Shown: positions 26,908 through 35,306 of the stretch, piece by piece
Numbering within the stretch: the first letter of the stretch is position 1
Layout of the letters: each line of letters starts with the position of its first letter
Source: an uncultured Bacteroidales bacterium
GTDB lineage: Bacteria > Bacteroidota > Bacteroidia > Bacteroidales > UBA932
Length of the DNA stretch: 64,000 bases
Direction: 5' to 3'
NCBI GenBank assembly: GCA_944326235.1
Contig: CALVDH010000003.1
Location: forward strand, 1-64,000
Position numbers and translations under genes: made by a program
Notes under the pieces: generated by a model
Databases searched by the model: none
What the model was told of the DNA's origin: nothing
What the model saw: the letters and a program-made list of their open reading frames with translations, nothing else

Positions 26908-27642
26908 TTATTCCTCATCAGCCATTTCCATGGTGTGGTAGACGTTCTGTACGTCGTCGTCGTTCTCGAGCTTGTCGATGAGCTTGAGGATGCCTTCCTT
27001 CTCCTCGGCGGTGAGTTTCTTGAGCGGTACGTTGGGTATCCTCTCGAAACCTCCGGATACGATGGTGAAGCCGTTGTCCTCGAGATATTTCTGTATGGCT
27101 CCGAATGACTCGAACTCACCATATATATAGATAAGGCCGTCCTCGTCATCCTTGTAGACATCGTCCACACCGTAGTCAATCAGCTCGAGCTCGAGCTCGT
27201 CCATGTCCACGGGACCGTCTTTCTTTACCTTGAAGACGCACTTGTGGTCGAACATGAAGCTTACGCAGCCCTGGGTGCCCAGCGCGCCGCCTACCTTGGT
27301 GAAGTAGCTGCGGATGTTGGCCACAGTCCTCATGTTGTTGTCGGTGGCGGTCTCGATCAGGAATGCGATGCCGTGAGGGCCGAAGCCTTCGTACACGATC
27401 TCCTCGTAGTCTCCTGCATCGTGCTCGACAGCTCTCTTGATGGCCCTCTCGATGTTCTCCTTGGGCATGTTCTCGCTGCGGGCGGTCTGGATCAGGGTCC
27501 TCAGGCGGGGGTTGTTGTCGGGGTCGGGTCCGCCGGCCTTGGCGGCTATGGTGATTTCCTTTCCGATGCGGGTGAAGACGCGGGCCATGTTGCCCCAGCG
27601 CTTGAACTTACGTTCCTTTCTGAATTCAAATGCTCTTCCCAT
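26908..27642 (-). CDS. yebC: YebC/PmpR-family protein (DNA-binding regulator or ribosome factor)
   Basis: The 244-residue protein has the conserved start (MGRAFEFRKERKFKRWGNMARVFTRIGKEITIAAKAGG), DNNPRLRTLIQTARSENMPKENIERAIKRA and YEGFGPHGIAFLIE. YebC proteins are described as regulators, and recent work on YebC-type proteins links them to translation of proline-rich stretches. It lies 24 bases upstream of mce. Confidence 0.95.
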   Translation of the reverse strand: MGRAFEFRKERKFKRWGNMARVFTRIGKEITIAAKAGGPDPDNNPRLRTLIQTARSENMPKENIERAIKRAVEHDAGDYEEIVYEGFGPHGIAFLIETATDNNMRTVANIRSYFTKVGGALGTQGCVSFMFDHKCVFKVKKDGPVDMDELELELIDYGVDDVYKDDEDGLIYIYGEFESFGAIQKYLEDNGFTIVSGGFERIPNVPLKKLTAEEKEGILKLIDKLENDDDVQNVYHTMEMADEE

Positions 27643-27647
27643 ACTGT

Positions 27648-28316
27648 CTACTTCTTAACTTCTATGCGTGTGATGTATTTGTCGATCTCGTATCCCTCGA
27701 AAGTCTGGGGGTATTTGTCCTTGATGACGCGGTAGTGGGCCAGTGCCTCGTCGTTGCGGCCGAGTTCCTCGCAGATGATGCCGGCCTTGAGGAGGTATGT
27801 GGCGGCGAAGATATTGTCCTCCACCTGAGAGGCCTGGAGATAGTACTTGAGTGCGTTCTCGTACTCTCCTGCGATGGAGTATGCGTCACCGATGCCTGCC
27901 AGGGCGCGGCCCTTGAGCACGGGATCCTTGCCGTTGTACTTGGTCAGATAGCTGATGGCCTCGGGGGCGTTGCCGAGCTGGAGCTCGCAGATGCCCGCAT
28001 AGAGATAGACAGCCTTTCCTGCCTTGGCTCCGTATTCGTCAATGATCTGGATGAAACCGAGTGAGTTGCCGTCGCCATTGAGGGCCTTGTCGTAGTCCTC
28101 CGCCCTGAAGTACTGTTCGGCGGTGAATGTCTGTCCTACGGCCTCGTCTTTCAGGGGCTTGGAGTAGAACTGGATGATAAGGACTATGATTGCAGCTACA
28201 ACGACCAGACCGGCGCCGATGTAGCCGATCAGTTTGCCGTTTTTCTTAAAGAATACCTCAGTCCTGGAGACGGCCTCGCCGACTGTTTCGTTGGTGGTGT
28301 TTACGTTCTTTGCCAT
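27648..28316 (-). CDS. Membrane-anchored tetratricopeptide-repeat protein
   Basis: This 222-residue protein has one N-terminal membrane helix (about 33-55: LIGYIGAGLVVVAAIIVLIIQF) and several TPR-like helix pairs in the periplasmic part (AVYLYAGICELQLGNAPEAISYL, GDAYSIAGEYENALKYYLQA, AGIICEELGRNDEALAHYRVI). It resembles YfgM/TPR_21-type proteins of the cell envelope. It lies 5 bases upstream of yebC, so it heads a seven-gene operon. A promoter is visible upstream. Confidence 0.85.
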   Translation of the reverse strand: MAKNVNTTNETVGEAVSRTEVFFKKNGKLIGYIGAGLVVVAAIIVLIIQFYSKPLKDEAVGQTFTAEQYFRAEDYDKALNGDGNSLGFIQIIDEYGAKAGKAVYLYAGICELQLGNAPEAISYLTKYNGKDPVLKGRALAGIGDAYSIAGEYENALKYYLQASQVEDNIFAATYLLKAGIICEELGRNDEALAHYRVIKDKYPQTFEGYEIDKYITRIEVKK

Positions 28317-28351
28317 TTTTGCAATAAATTCTGATTTTTATATAATGGGTG

Positions 28352-28381
28352 CAAAAATACAACAATTTGTGTAATCGCAAA
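28352..28381 (-). promoter_or_regulatory. Promoter of the TPR-yebC-mce-mmd operon
   Basis: On the minus strand TTTG (28381-28378), an 18-base gap and TATTTTTG (28359-28352) nearly match TTTG/N19-21/TAnnTTTG. The box lies 35 bases before the TPR start. Confidence 0.6.
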
Positions 28382-28403
28382 GATAAAATCATAAGAAATA
28401 TTC

Positions 28404-28411
28404 TATCTTTG
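28404..28411 (+). promoter_or_regulatory. -7 box (TATCTTTG) of recF
   Basis: TATCTTTG lies 18 bases before the recF ATG. An AGGAG (28424-28428) is only 1 base from the ATG, so it is a poor ribosome site. No clear -33 element. Confidence 0.5.
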
Positions 28412-28429
28412 TTGGTAAAATATAGGAGA

Positions 28430-29542
28430 ATGTTTCTAAGGAGAATAATCGTACAGGATTTCAAGAACATCAGCAGCGCGGACATATCGTTCTCACCTAA
28501 GATCAACTGTATCTGCGGGAACAACGGGGAGGGCAAGACCAACCTCCTGGACGCCGTGCACTATCTCTCCATGACCAAGAGTTTCCTCTCTGTCAATGAC
28601 AGGTACACATACACTTACGGCAAGGACGAGGCAGTCCTGCACGGGACTTTCCAGGACGTGGGGCAGGAGGAGGACATCGCGGTGTCGGTGCGCTCCGACG
28701 GAGCCAAGACCGTCCGGCGCAACGGCAAGGCCTACAAGCGTCTGTCCGAGCATGTCGGCCGTATCCCGGTGGTGATGACAGCTCCTCCGGACATCTCCCT
28801 CATCCACGATTCGGGCGAGGAGCGCAGGCGCTTCCTCAATATGATGATATCCCAGATGGACAGGGAGTACCTCCGTTCCGTCTCCGCCTACAACAGCCTG
28901 CTCAAGCAGCGCAATGCCGCACTCCGTCAGGAGGGGACGCCGGACCTTTTCCTGGAGACAATCTCGGAGAGGATGTACGCCCCTGCCGCGTATATCCACG
29001 CCAGGAGGCGGGAGGCGGCGGAGCAGCTGGCCGCCAGGGCAGCAGAGTACTACGGGTTCATCTCCGGAGGCAGGGAGAGCATCGGCATACGCTACCGCTC
29101 CGACCTGGAGAAGGCGGGACTGCAGGAACTCCTGGAGGCCTCCCTTCAGAAGGACAGGGCGCTGGGCTATACCACCGCCGGGGTGCAGCGGGATGACCTG
29201 GAATTTTCCATGGACGGGCATCCCCTCCGCAAGTGCGCCTCACAGGGACAGCAGAAGTCATTTATCATTGCACTGAAAATGGCCCAGTACCGGGTGATGT
29301 GCGCCGGAAGGGAGGTCCGCCCGGTCCTGCTCTTCGACGACCTGTTCGACAAACTGGACGCCGGTAGGGTGGCCTCGCTGATACGGATGGTGGTCGAGGG
29401 GGATTTCGGCCAGATATTCATTACCGATACCGACGAGGAACGGCTGCGGAGGATAGTCGGAGGCATTACGGACCAGGGACGGTTCTTCAATGTCAGTGCC
29501 GGAGTGATAACCGAAATAGACAGTCAGTCATGCAGCGGATAG
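28430..29542 (+). CDS. recF: DNA replication/repair protein RecF
   Basis: This 370-residue SMC-like ATPase loads RecA at gaps with RecO/RecR. Walker A is GNNGEGKTN near residue 31, the ABC signature SQGQQKSFIIALKMAQ lies in the C-terminal third, and Walker B is VLLFDDLFDKLD. The start at 28430 (MFLRRIIVQDFKNISS) gives the family N-terminus; an in-frame ATG 81 bases upstream would add an unlikely extension. It overlaps the next gene by 13 bases. Confidence 0.96.
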   Translation: MFLRRIIVQDFKNISSADISFSPKINCICGNNGEGKTNLLDAVHYLSMTKSFLSVNDRYTYTYGKDEAVLHGTFQDVGQEEDIAVSVRSDGAKTVRRNGKAYKRLSEHVGRIPVVMTAPPDISLIHDSGEERRRFLNMMISQMDREYLRSVSAYNSLLKQRNAALRQEGTPDLFLETISERMYAPAAYIHARRREAAEQLAARAAEYYGFISGGRESIGIRYRSDLEKAGLQELLEASLQKDRALGYTTAGVQRDDLEFSMDGHPLRKCASQGQQKSFIIALKMAQYRVMCAGREVRPVLLFDDLFDKLDAGRVASLIRMVVEGDFGQIFITDTDEERLRRIVGGITDQGRFFNVSAGVITEIDSQSCSG

Positions 29543-29820
29543 GGGAGAAACTGCTGGGCGAGGTGCTCACGGAATATATAAAGGAAGCGGGTATCGGAGA
29601 GAGGATGCGCGGTCTGGATATATGCGGACTGTGGCCTGAGGCGGTGGGAGCCCGTGCGGCGGCGGCGACCCGGAGCCTGAACTTTGCCGACGGGGTGCTT
29701 TACTGCCGGATGTCCTCGTCCACAGTCCGGAACATGCTGTTCTACAATCTGGAAGGAATCCGCGGCGAGCTTAACCGCCTGGCTGGCGGCGCATACGTAC
29801 GCAAGATCGTACTGTGCTGA
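29530..29820 (+). CDS. DciA-like (DUF721) protein
   Basis: This 96-residue protein has the DUF721/DciA pattern: a helical start (GEVLTEYIKEAG), then WPEAVGARAAAAT, and a KH-like segment (FADGVLYCRMSSSTVRNMLFYNLEGIRGELN). DciA proteins load the replicative helicase in bacteria lacking DnaC. Coupling to recF by overlap fits a replication role. Confidence 0.8.
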   Translation: MQRIGEKLLGEVLTEYIKEAGIGERMRGLDICGLWPEAVGARAAAATRSLNFADGVLYCRMSSSTVRNMLFYNLEGIRGELNRLAGGAYVRKIVLC

Positions 29821-29857
29821 CAGAATGATAATTACTAACAACTTAAAACTATACAGT

Positions 29858-31315
29858 ATGGACAGGTTTATCGAAAATTTCAAGAAAGGATTTCCGTTTC
29901 TGAAACTGGAGGCGGCGGCCACGCCTGAAAGAGGCATCCAGGTTATGGACGACAGGGCCAGGCAGGCTGCGGTGGACAGGTATGACAGCTTCTCCGGCGA
30001 GGTGGTCAAGTTCGTGCCGGCCTCCGGAGCGGCCTCCCGTATGTTCAAGGACCTCTTCGAGGGAAGGGACGTGCTCGCGTCGGGCAAGCCGCTGGACTCT
30101 GCCTCCAAGGCCCGGAAGTTCGTGGACAATATCGGCAGGTTCGCATTCTACACCCCGGAGGATTTCAGCGGTCTGACTCCTTTCGGTATCCTGGACCATG
30201 TGATAGGTCAGGGAGCATCGGCCAGCGGCCGGCCCGGACTGGATTACGGCAACAGGCCCAAGGGGCAGGTGCTCTTCCACCGCTATGAGGGGGAGGTGCG
30301 CACTGCCTTTGAAGAGCATCTGGTGGAGGGCGCCCTCTATGCCCGCAGCGCCTCCGGCAAGGTGAGGATACATTTCACCGTCTCGCCCGCTCATCAGGCC
30401 GGCTTCGAGAAGATCCTGCAGGAGACCGTGGCCAAGTACGAGGAGCGCTTCGGCTGCAAGTACGACATCTCCTTCAGCGTCCAGGATCCTTCGACCGACA
30501 TCATCGCTGTCAATGAGGACAATACCCCCTTCCTCAAGGCCGACGGCAAGCCCCTCTACCGTCCCGGCGGACACGGTGCCCTGCTGGGCAACCTGGCGGC
30601 CGTCGACGGAGACATCATCTTCCTGAAGAATATTGACAATGTGGTGCATCAGCGTCTGCTGGACGAGACGGTTGTCTGGAAGAAAGCGCTGGCAGGCAAG
30701 CTGCTGGAGGTCAGGGAGAAAATCTACGGCTATCTGGTGGCCCTCGATGAGATGACGGCCTCCGGTGCTGAGAATGAGGCTCTTCTGGCGGAGATCCGGA
30801 CATTCCTGGAGAAGGAGTTCTGCGTCACCCTTCCCGATGTTCCGGCCGACATCTATCCCCGTTACCTCCATGCCAAGCTGAACCGCCCCATCCGCATCTG
30901 CGGCATGGTCAAGAACGAGGGCGAGCCCGGCGGCGGTCCCTACATCGTCTACGATGCCGACGGCTCCACATCCCTGCAGATTCTCGAGGGAGCCCAGCTC
31001 GACATGAACGACCCGGCAACTGTGGCCATGCTCAAGGGCTCAACCCACTTCAATCCCGTGGATGTGGTCTGCTGCACCGTGGACTATCTCGGCCGCAAGT
31101 TCGACCTCCAGCGTTTCGTGGACCCCGAGACCGGCTTCATAAGCCACAAGAGCTACGAGGGACGTCCCCTCAAGGCCCAGGAACTGCCCGGCCTGTGGAA
31201 CGGCTCCATGAGCAACTGGAACACCGTCTTCGTCGAGGTACCGCTCATCACCTTCAATCCCGTGAAGACCGTCCTCGACTTGCTCCGCTCCGAGCACCAG
31301 CCCGAGACCATGTAG
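29858..31315 (+). CDS. DUF4301 family protein
   Basis: This 485-residue protein belongs to a family common in Bacteroidota and of unknown function. The start at 29858 (MDRFIENFKKGFPFLKLEAAA) fits the family; an in-frame ATG at 29826 is less likely. FVPASGAASRMFKDLFEG recalls a nucleotide- or sugar-phosphate-binding loop, and GHGALLGNLAAVDGDIIFLKNIDNV the aspartates of a nucleotidyltransferase-like active site. That link is a guess. It ends before terminator H2. Confidence 0.82.
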   Translation: MDRFIENFKKGFPFLKLEAAATPERGIQVMDDRARQAAVDRYDSFSGEVVKFVPASGAASRMFKDLFEGRDVLASGKPLDSASKARKFVDNIGRFAFYTPEDFSGLTPFGILDHVIGQGASASGRPGLDYGNRPKGQVLFHRYEGEVRTAFEEHLVEGALYARSASGKVRIHFTVSPAHQAGFEKILQETVAKYEERFGCKYDISFSVQDPSTDIIAVNEDNTPFLKADGKPLYRPGGHGALLGNLAAVDGDIIFLKNIDNVVHQRLLDETVVWKKALAGKLLEVREKIYGYLVALDEMTASGAENEALLAEIRTFLEKEFCVTLPDVPADIYPRYLHAKLNRPIRICGMVKNEGEPGGGPYIVYDADGSTSLQILEGAQLDMNDPATVAMLKGSTHFNPVDVVCCTVDYLGRKFDLQRFVDPETGFISHKSYEGRPLKAQELPGLWNGSMSNWNTVFVEVPLITFNPVKTVLDLLRSEHQPETM

Positions 31316-31350
31316 AAGTTAGGTCCCGGCGTTTTGCACGGCTGCTGGAA

Positions 31351-31437
31351 CAATGAGAAATAATAGGTCCCGGAAGACTAGCCGCCCTCGGTACTATATC
31401 CAGGGCCTGGTCTTCCGGGACCTATTATTTCTCATTG
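31351..31437. terminator. Bidirectional terminator-like hairpin with nested short core (H2)
   Basis: Arms 31351-31378 and 31410-31437 are perfectly complementary over 28 bp and end GAC/GTC. The 31-bp loop (31379-31409) opens TAGCCGCCCTCGG and closes AGGGCCTG, as in H1, but the middle of the core is missing. It lies between two convergent genes and could end both transcripts. Confidence 0.82.
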
Positions 31438-31450
31438 CGTGTGTCAGGGC

Positions 31451-32425
31451 TTACCAGCCGAGGACGTACGCGAAGATCAGCGGTGCTACGATAGTTGCGT
31501 CCGACTCGACGATGAAGCGGGGAGTGTCCTTGGAGAGCTTGCCCCAGGTGATCTTCTCGTTGGGCACGGCTCCGGAATATGAGCCGTAGGATGTGGTGGA
31601 GTCGGATATCTGGCAGAAGTACGACCACAGGGGCACGTCCTTCCACTCCAGGTCCTGAGCCATCATGGGCACCACGCAGATGGGGAAGTCACCGGCTGTG
31701 CCGCCGCCGATCTGGAAGAAGCCTACGCCGGCTCCGCCCGAATTGGCCCTGTACCACTCGGTCAGGTAGATCATGGTCTCGATACCGTTCTTGATCATGT
31801 TGGTGTCGAACTCACCCCTGATGCAGTGTGCGGTGAAGATGTTGGCTGTGGTGCAGTCCTCCCATGCGGGCACTACGATGGGAATGTTCTTCTCGCAGGC
31901 GGCGAGGACCCAGCTGTCCTTGGGGTCGATCTCATAGTACTGCTCGAGCACTCCGCTGCGCAGAAGGCGGTAGATAACCTCCCAGGGGAAAAGTCTCTCA
32001 CCCTTGGCCTTCATGTCATTCCATACCTCTACAAGGTGGTGCTCCAGCCTTCTGAAAGCCTCCTCCTCGGGGATGCAGGTGTCAGTCACGCGGTTCATGT
32101 GGTTTTCCAACAGCTCGTGCTCCTGCTCGGGAGTCAGGTCGCGGTAGTTGGGCACTCTCTTGTAGTGGGAGTGGGCCACGAGGTTCATGATGTCCTCCTC
32201 GAGATTGTTGGCGGAGCAGGACACGATGGAGAATTTGCCCTGACGTATCATCTCTGCCAGAGAGATACCGAGCTCGGCGGTACTCATGGCTCCCGCCATT
32301 GCCAGCATCATCTTGCCGCCCCGGTTCATCAGGTCGTCGTATGCCTTTGCGGCGTCGACGAGAGTAGCCGAGTTGAAATGACGGTAGTGATGAGTGATGA
32401 ATTTTGAGATAGGTCCTCTTTCCAT
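31451..32425 (-). CDS. Deoxyhypusine-synthase-family protein
   Basis: This 324-residue protein has the deoxyhypusine synthase fold: GKMMLAMAGAMSTAELG (NAD site), SANNLEEDIMNLVAHSHYKR, GGGTAGDFPICVVP and NEKITWGKL, whose lysine matches the catalytic lysine of the eukaryotic enzyme. Bacteria lack eIF5A, so bacterial members probably act on polyamines (homospermidine- or spermidine-type chemistry). The exact substrate is not known from sequence. Confidence 0.88.
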   Translation of the reverse strand: MERGPISKFITHHYRHFNSATLVDAAKAYDDLMNRGGKMMLAMAGAMSTAELGISLAEMIRQGKFSIVSCSANNLEEDIMNLVAHSHYKRVPNYRDLTPEQEHELLENHMNRVTDTCIPEEEAFRRLEHHLVEVWNDMKAKGERLFPWEVIYRLLRSGVLEQYYEIDPKDSWVLAACEKNIPIVVPAWEDCTTANIFTAHCIRGEFDTNMIKNGIETMIYLTEWYRANSGGAGVGFFQIGGGTAGDFPICVVPMMAQDLEWKDVPLWSYFCQISDSTTSYGSYSGAVPNEKITWGKLSKDTPRFIVESDATIVAPLIFAYVLGW

Positions 32426-32448
32426 TTTCTTGTTTTTTTAATCGTGCC

Positions 32449-32477
32449 GCAAATTTATAAAATTTTAATAAATTTGC
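32449..32477. promoter_or_regulatory. Back-to-back -7 boxes (TAAATTTG) for the DHS-like gene and ffh
   Basis: GCAAATTTAT (32449-32458) and ATAAATTTGC (32468-32477) form a perfect 10-bp inverted repeat, so each strand reads TAAATTTG pointing outwards. The boxes serve the DHS-like gene (minus, 32457-32450) and ffh (plus, 32469-32476). Confidence 0.6.
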
Positions 32478-32507
32478 AGATTATTTAATAAAGACAAGTT
32501 TCACGGT

Positions 32508-33842
32508 ATGTTTGAGAATTTAACCGAAAAATTAGAAAGATCATTCAAAATAATCAAAGGTCAGGGCCGCATCACGGAAATTAACATAGCGGAGACGCTG
32601 AAAGAGGTGCGCCGTGCACTGCTTGACGCCGACGTAAGCTACCGCGTGGCCAAGGACTTTTGCAACGATGTCAAGGCCAAGGCCTTGGGCCAGAACGTGC
32701 TGACCGCTGTCCGTCCCGACCAGATGATGATAAAGATAGTCCACGACGAGCTGGTGACCCTCATGGGCAGCACGGCGTCGGACATCAATATAAAAGGTAA
32801 GCCCGGCATCGTCCTGGTGGCCGGTCTCCAGGGTTCCGGTAAGACGACCTTCTGCGGCAAGCTGGCGCTCAACTGCAAGAGCAAGCGCGGCCTCAAGGTG
32901 ATGCTGGTGGCCGGTGACGTGTACAGACCCGCGGCCATCGACCAGCTGAAGGTGCTCGGCGGACAGATCGAGGTCTTTGTCTATTCCGAGGACGGGGTGA
33001 AGGACCCGGTTAAGATAGCCAGGAATGCCATAGCATATGCGACAAAGGAAAATTATTCTCTAGTCATCGTCGATACCGCCGGCCGTCTGGCAGTGGACGA
33101 GGAGATGATGGACGAGATAGCTGCCATCAAGGAGGCCGTCAAGCCTACCGAGACCCTCTTCGTGGTCGATGCCATGACCGGTCAGGACGCTGTGGAGACC
33201 GCCAAGGCCTTCAACGACCGCCTGGACTTCGACGGAGTGGTGCTCACCAAGATGGACGGTGATACCCGCGGCGGTGCCGCCCTCTCGGTCAAGGCCGTGG
33301 TCAACAAGCCGATCAAGTTCATCAGCTCCGGAGAGAAGATGGAGGCCCTCGATGTCTTCCATCCCGACCGTATCGCCGACCGTATACTCGGCATGGGCGA
33401 CGTGGTCTCCCTGGTTGAGAAGGCCCAGGAGCAGTACGACGAGCAGGAGGCCCGCAAGCTGGCCAAGAAACTGGCCAAGAACCAGTTCAACCTCTGGGAC
33501 TTCTACCAGCAGATACAGCAGATCAAGAAGATGGGCAACATCAAGGACCTCGCATCCATGATACCCGGTGTGGGCAAGGCTCTCAAGGACGTGGACATCG
33601 ACAACAACTCCTTCAAGAGCGTCGAGGCCATCATCCTCTCCATGACCCCCTACGAGAGGGAAAATCCGGCAGTGATCAACGGCTCCCGCCGCCGCAGGAT
33701 AGCCGACGGCAGCGGTACCACCATAGCCGATGTCAACCGCCTCCTCAAGCAGTTCGAGGGCACCCGCAAGATCATGAAGAACGTGGCTTCAGGCGGTGTC
33801 CGCAATGCGGTAAGGACCGTCAAGGGCATGAGGCACAGATAG
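32508..33842 (+). CDS. ffh: Signal recognition particle protein Ffh
   Basis: This 444-residue SRP54 GTPase has an N domain (1-90), a G domain with GLQGSGKTT near residue 107, DTAGRL and [14 protein letters not shown], and a C-terminal M domain (from about 300) that binds SRP RNA and signal peptides. It directs membrane proteins to the Sec translocon. Followed 32 bases later by folD. Confidence 0.97.
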   Translation: MFENLTEKLERSFKIIKGQGRITEINIAETLKEVRRALLDADVSYRVAKDFCNDVKAKALGQNVLTAVRPDQMMIKIVHDELVTLMGSTASDINIKGKPGIVLVAGLQGSGKTTFCGKLALNCKSKRGLKVMLVAGDVYRPAAIDQLKVLGGQIEVFVYSEDGVKDPVKIARNAIAYATKENYSLVIVDTAGRLAVDEEMMDEIAAIKEAVKPTETLFVVDAMTGQDAVETAKAFNDRLDFDGVVLTKMDGDTRGGAALSVKAVVNKPIKFISSGEKMEALDVFHPDRIADRILGMGDVVSLVEKAQEQYDEQEARKLAKKLAKNQFNLWDFYQQIQQIKKMGNIKDLASMIPGVGKALKDVDIDNNSFKSVEAIILSMTPYERENPAVINGSRRRRIADGSGTTIADVNRLLKQFEGTRKIMKNVASGGVRNAVRTVKGMRHR

Positions 33843-33874
33843 AGATTTTTCAGGACAATATAAAACAGCATCCA

Positions 33875-34759
33875 ATGATTCTTTTAAATGGTAAGGAAAC
33901 GGCTGCGGCCGTGAAAAAAGAGATAGCCGCCAAGGTGGCGGAGATGGTCTCCCGCGGAGAGCGTCCCCCTCATCTGGTAGCGGTGCTGGTCGGTGACAAC
34001 GGAGCCAGCAAGACCTATGTGGCCAATAAGGAAAAGGCCTGTGCGGAAGTGGGATTCAAGTCCACTGTTCTGACATTCCCCGAAACTATATCCGAGGCAG
34101 AGCTGCTTGCCCAGATTCAGAAACTCAATGAGGACGACAGCGTTGACGGATTTATCGTCCAGCTGCCTCTGCCCAAGCATATTGATGAGAACAAGGTTAT
34201 CAATGCCGTCTCGCCCATGAAGGACGTGGACGGTTTCCATCCCGTCAATGCGGGCCGCATGGCCCTCGGCGAGGAGGCCTTCCTGCCGGCGACCCCCTTC
34301 GGTATACTCCTGCTCCTGGAGCATTACGGCATAGAGACTTCCGGAAAGCACTGCGTCATCCTCGGCCGCAGCAACATCGTCGGCCGTCCGGTGGCCAACC
34401 TTCTGTCCCGTAAGGCCTATCCCGGAGACTGCACCGTCACCATGTGCCACAGCCGCACCAAGGACATTGCCTTCTATACCCGCAGCGCGGACATCATCAT
34501 CGCGGCCCTCGGCGTGCCGGAGTTCCTCAAGGGCGACATGGTCAAGGAAGGAGCCGTGGTCATCGACGTGGGTATTACCCGTGTGCCCGCCGATACCCCC
34601 AAGGGATACCGCATCGTAGGGGACGTGGAGTTCGACTCTGTAGCACCGAAATGCTCCTACATCACCCCCGTGCCCGGCGGAGTAGGGCCTATGACCATTA
34701 TCTCCCTGATGAAGAATACCTTCAGGGCCAGAGAACTGAAATTGTTAAACACAAAATAA
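33875..34759 (+). CDS. folD: Methylenetetrahydrofolate dehydrogenase/cyclohydrolase
   Basis: This 294-residue bifunctional enzyme of one-carbon metabolism carries the conserved catalytic lysine in [12 protein letters not shown], the folate motif [31 protein letters not shown] (NADP site) and [11 protein letters not shown] near the C-terminus. Confidence 0.97.
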   Translation: MILLNGKETAAAVKKEIAAKVAEMVSRGERPPHLVAVLVGDNGASKTYVANKEKACAEVGFKSTVLTFPETISEAELLAQIQKLNEDDSVDGFIVQLPLPKHIDENKVINAVSPMKDVDGFHPVNAGRMALGEEAFLPATPFGILLLLEHYGIETSGKHCVILGRSNIVGRPVANLLSRKAYPGDCTVTMCHSRTKDIAFYTRSADIIIAALGVPEFLKGDMVKEGAVVIDVGITRVPADTPKGYRIVGDVEFDSVAPKCSYITPVPGGVGPMTIISLMKNTFRARELKLLNTK

Positions 34760-34769
34760 CACAATTCCT

Positions 34770-35300
34770 ATGAAACGGATACTTTTGCTGATGGCTGCTG
34801 CTGCCATGTTGCTGACCTTCTCCTGCAAGGACAAGGGCCCGGACCTGATAAAGGCGGGAGATACCCTTCCTGAATTTTCACTGAGTTCCGAAGTTTACGG
34901 AGACCTCTCTTCTTCTGACCTTGATGGAAAAGTCACCTATCTCTGTTTCTTCGCTACATGGTGCCCTCCCTGCCAGCTGGAGCTGGCCGCAGTTCAGGAC
35001 ACCCTTCTGCCCATGTTCCAGAATGACGAGGACTTCCGCCTCGTAGTGGTGGGCCGCGAGCATACTGACGCCGACCTGACGGAATACAACAAAACCAAGA
35101 ATTTTACATTTTCCCTCTATCCCGACCCTGAGCGCGAGGTCTATTCCCTCTTTGCCACCGAGACCATCCCCAGAGCATACGTGATAGGCCGCGACGGAGT
35201 GGTGGTGGATGCCGCTACGGGCTTCGATGAGGAGCATTTTGCCTCCGTGCTGAAGACTATAAGGGAACTGCTGGACAGTGAGACAGCCGTGGAACTTTAA
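34770..35300 (+). CDS. TlpA/ResA-like thioredoxin-fold lipoprotein
   Basis: This 176-residue protein has a lipoprotein signal peptide (AAAMLLTFSC, C19) and a thioredoxin fold with redox motif WC65-PP-C68 and the cis-proline segment TIPRAYVI. It probably reduces disulfides in the periplasm. It lies 10 bases after folD and 6 before the M81 gene. Confidence 0.9.
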   Translation: MKRILLLMAAAAMLLTFSCKDKGPDLIKAGDTLPEFSLSSEVYGDLSSSDLDGKVTYLCFFATWCPPCQLELAAVQDTLLPMFQNDEDFRLVVVGREHTDADLTEYNKTKNFTFSLYPDPEREVYSLFATETIPRAYVIGRDGVVVDAATGFDEEHFASVLKTIRELLDSETAVEL

Positions 35301-35306
35301 TTACAG

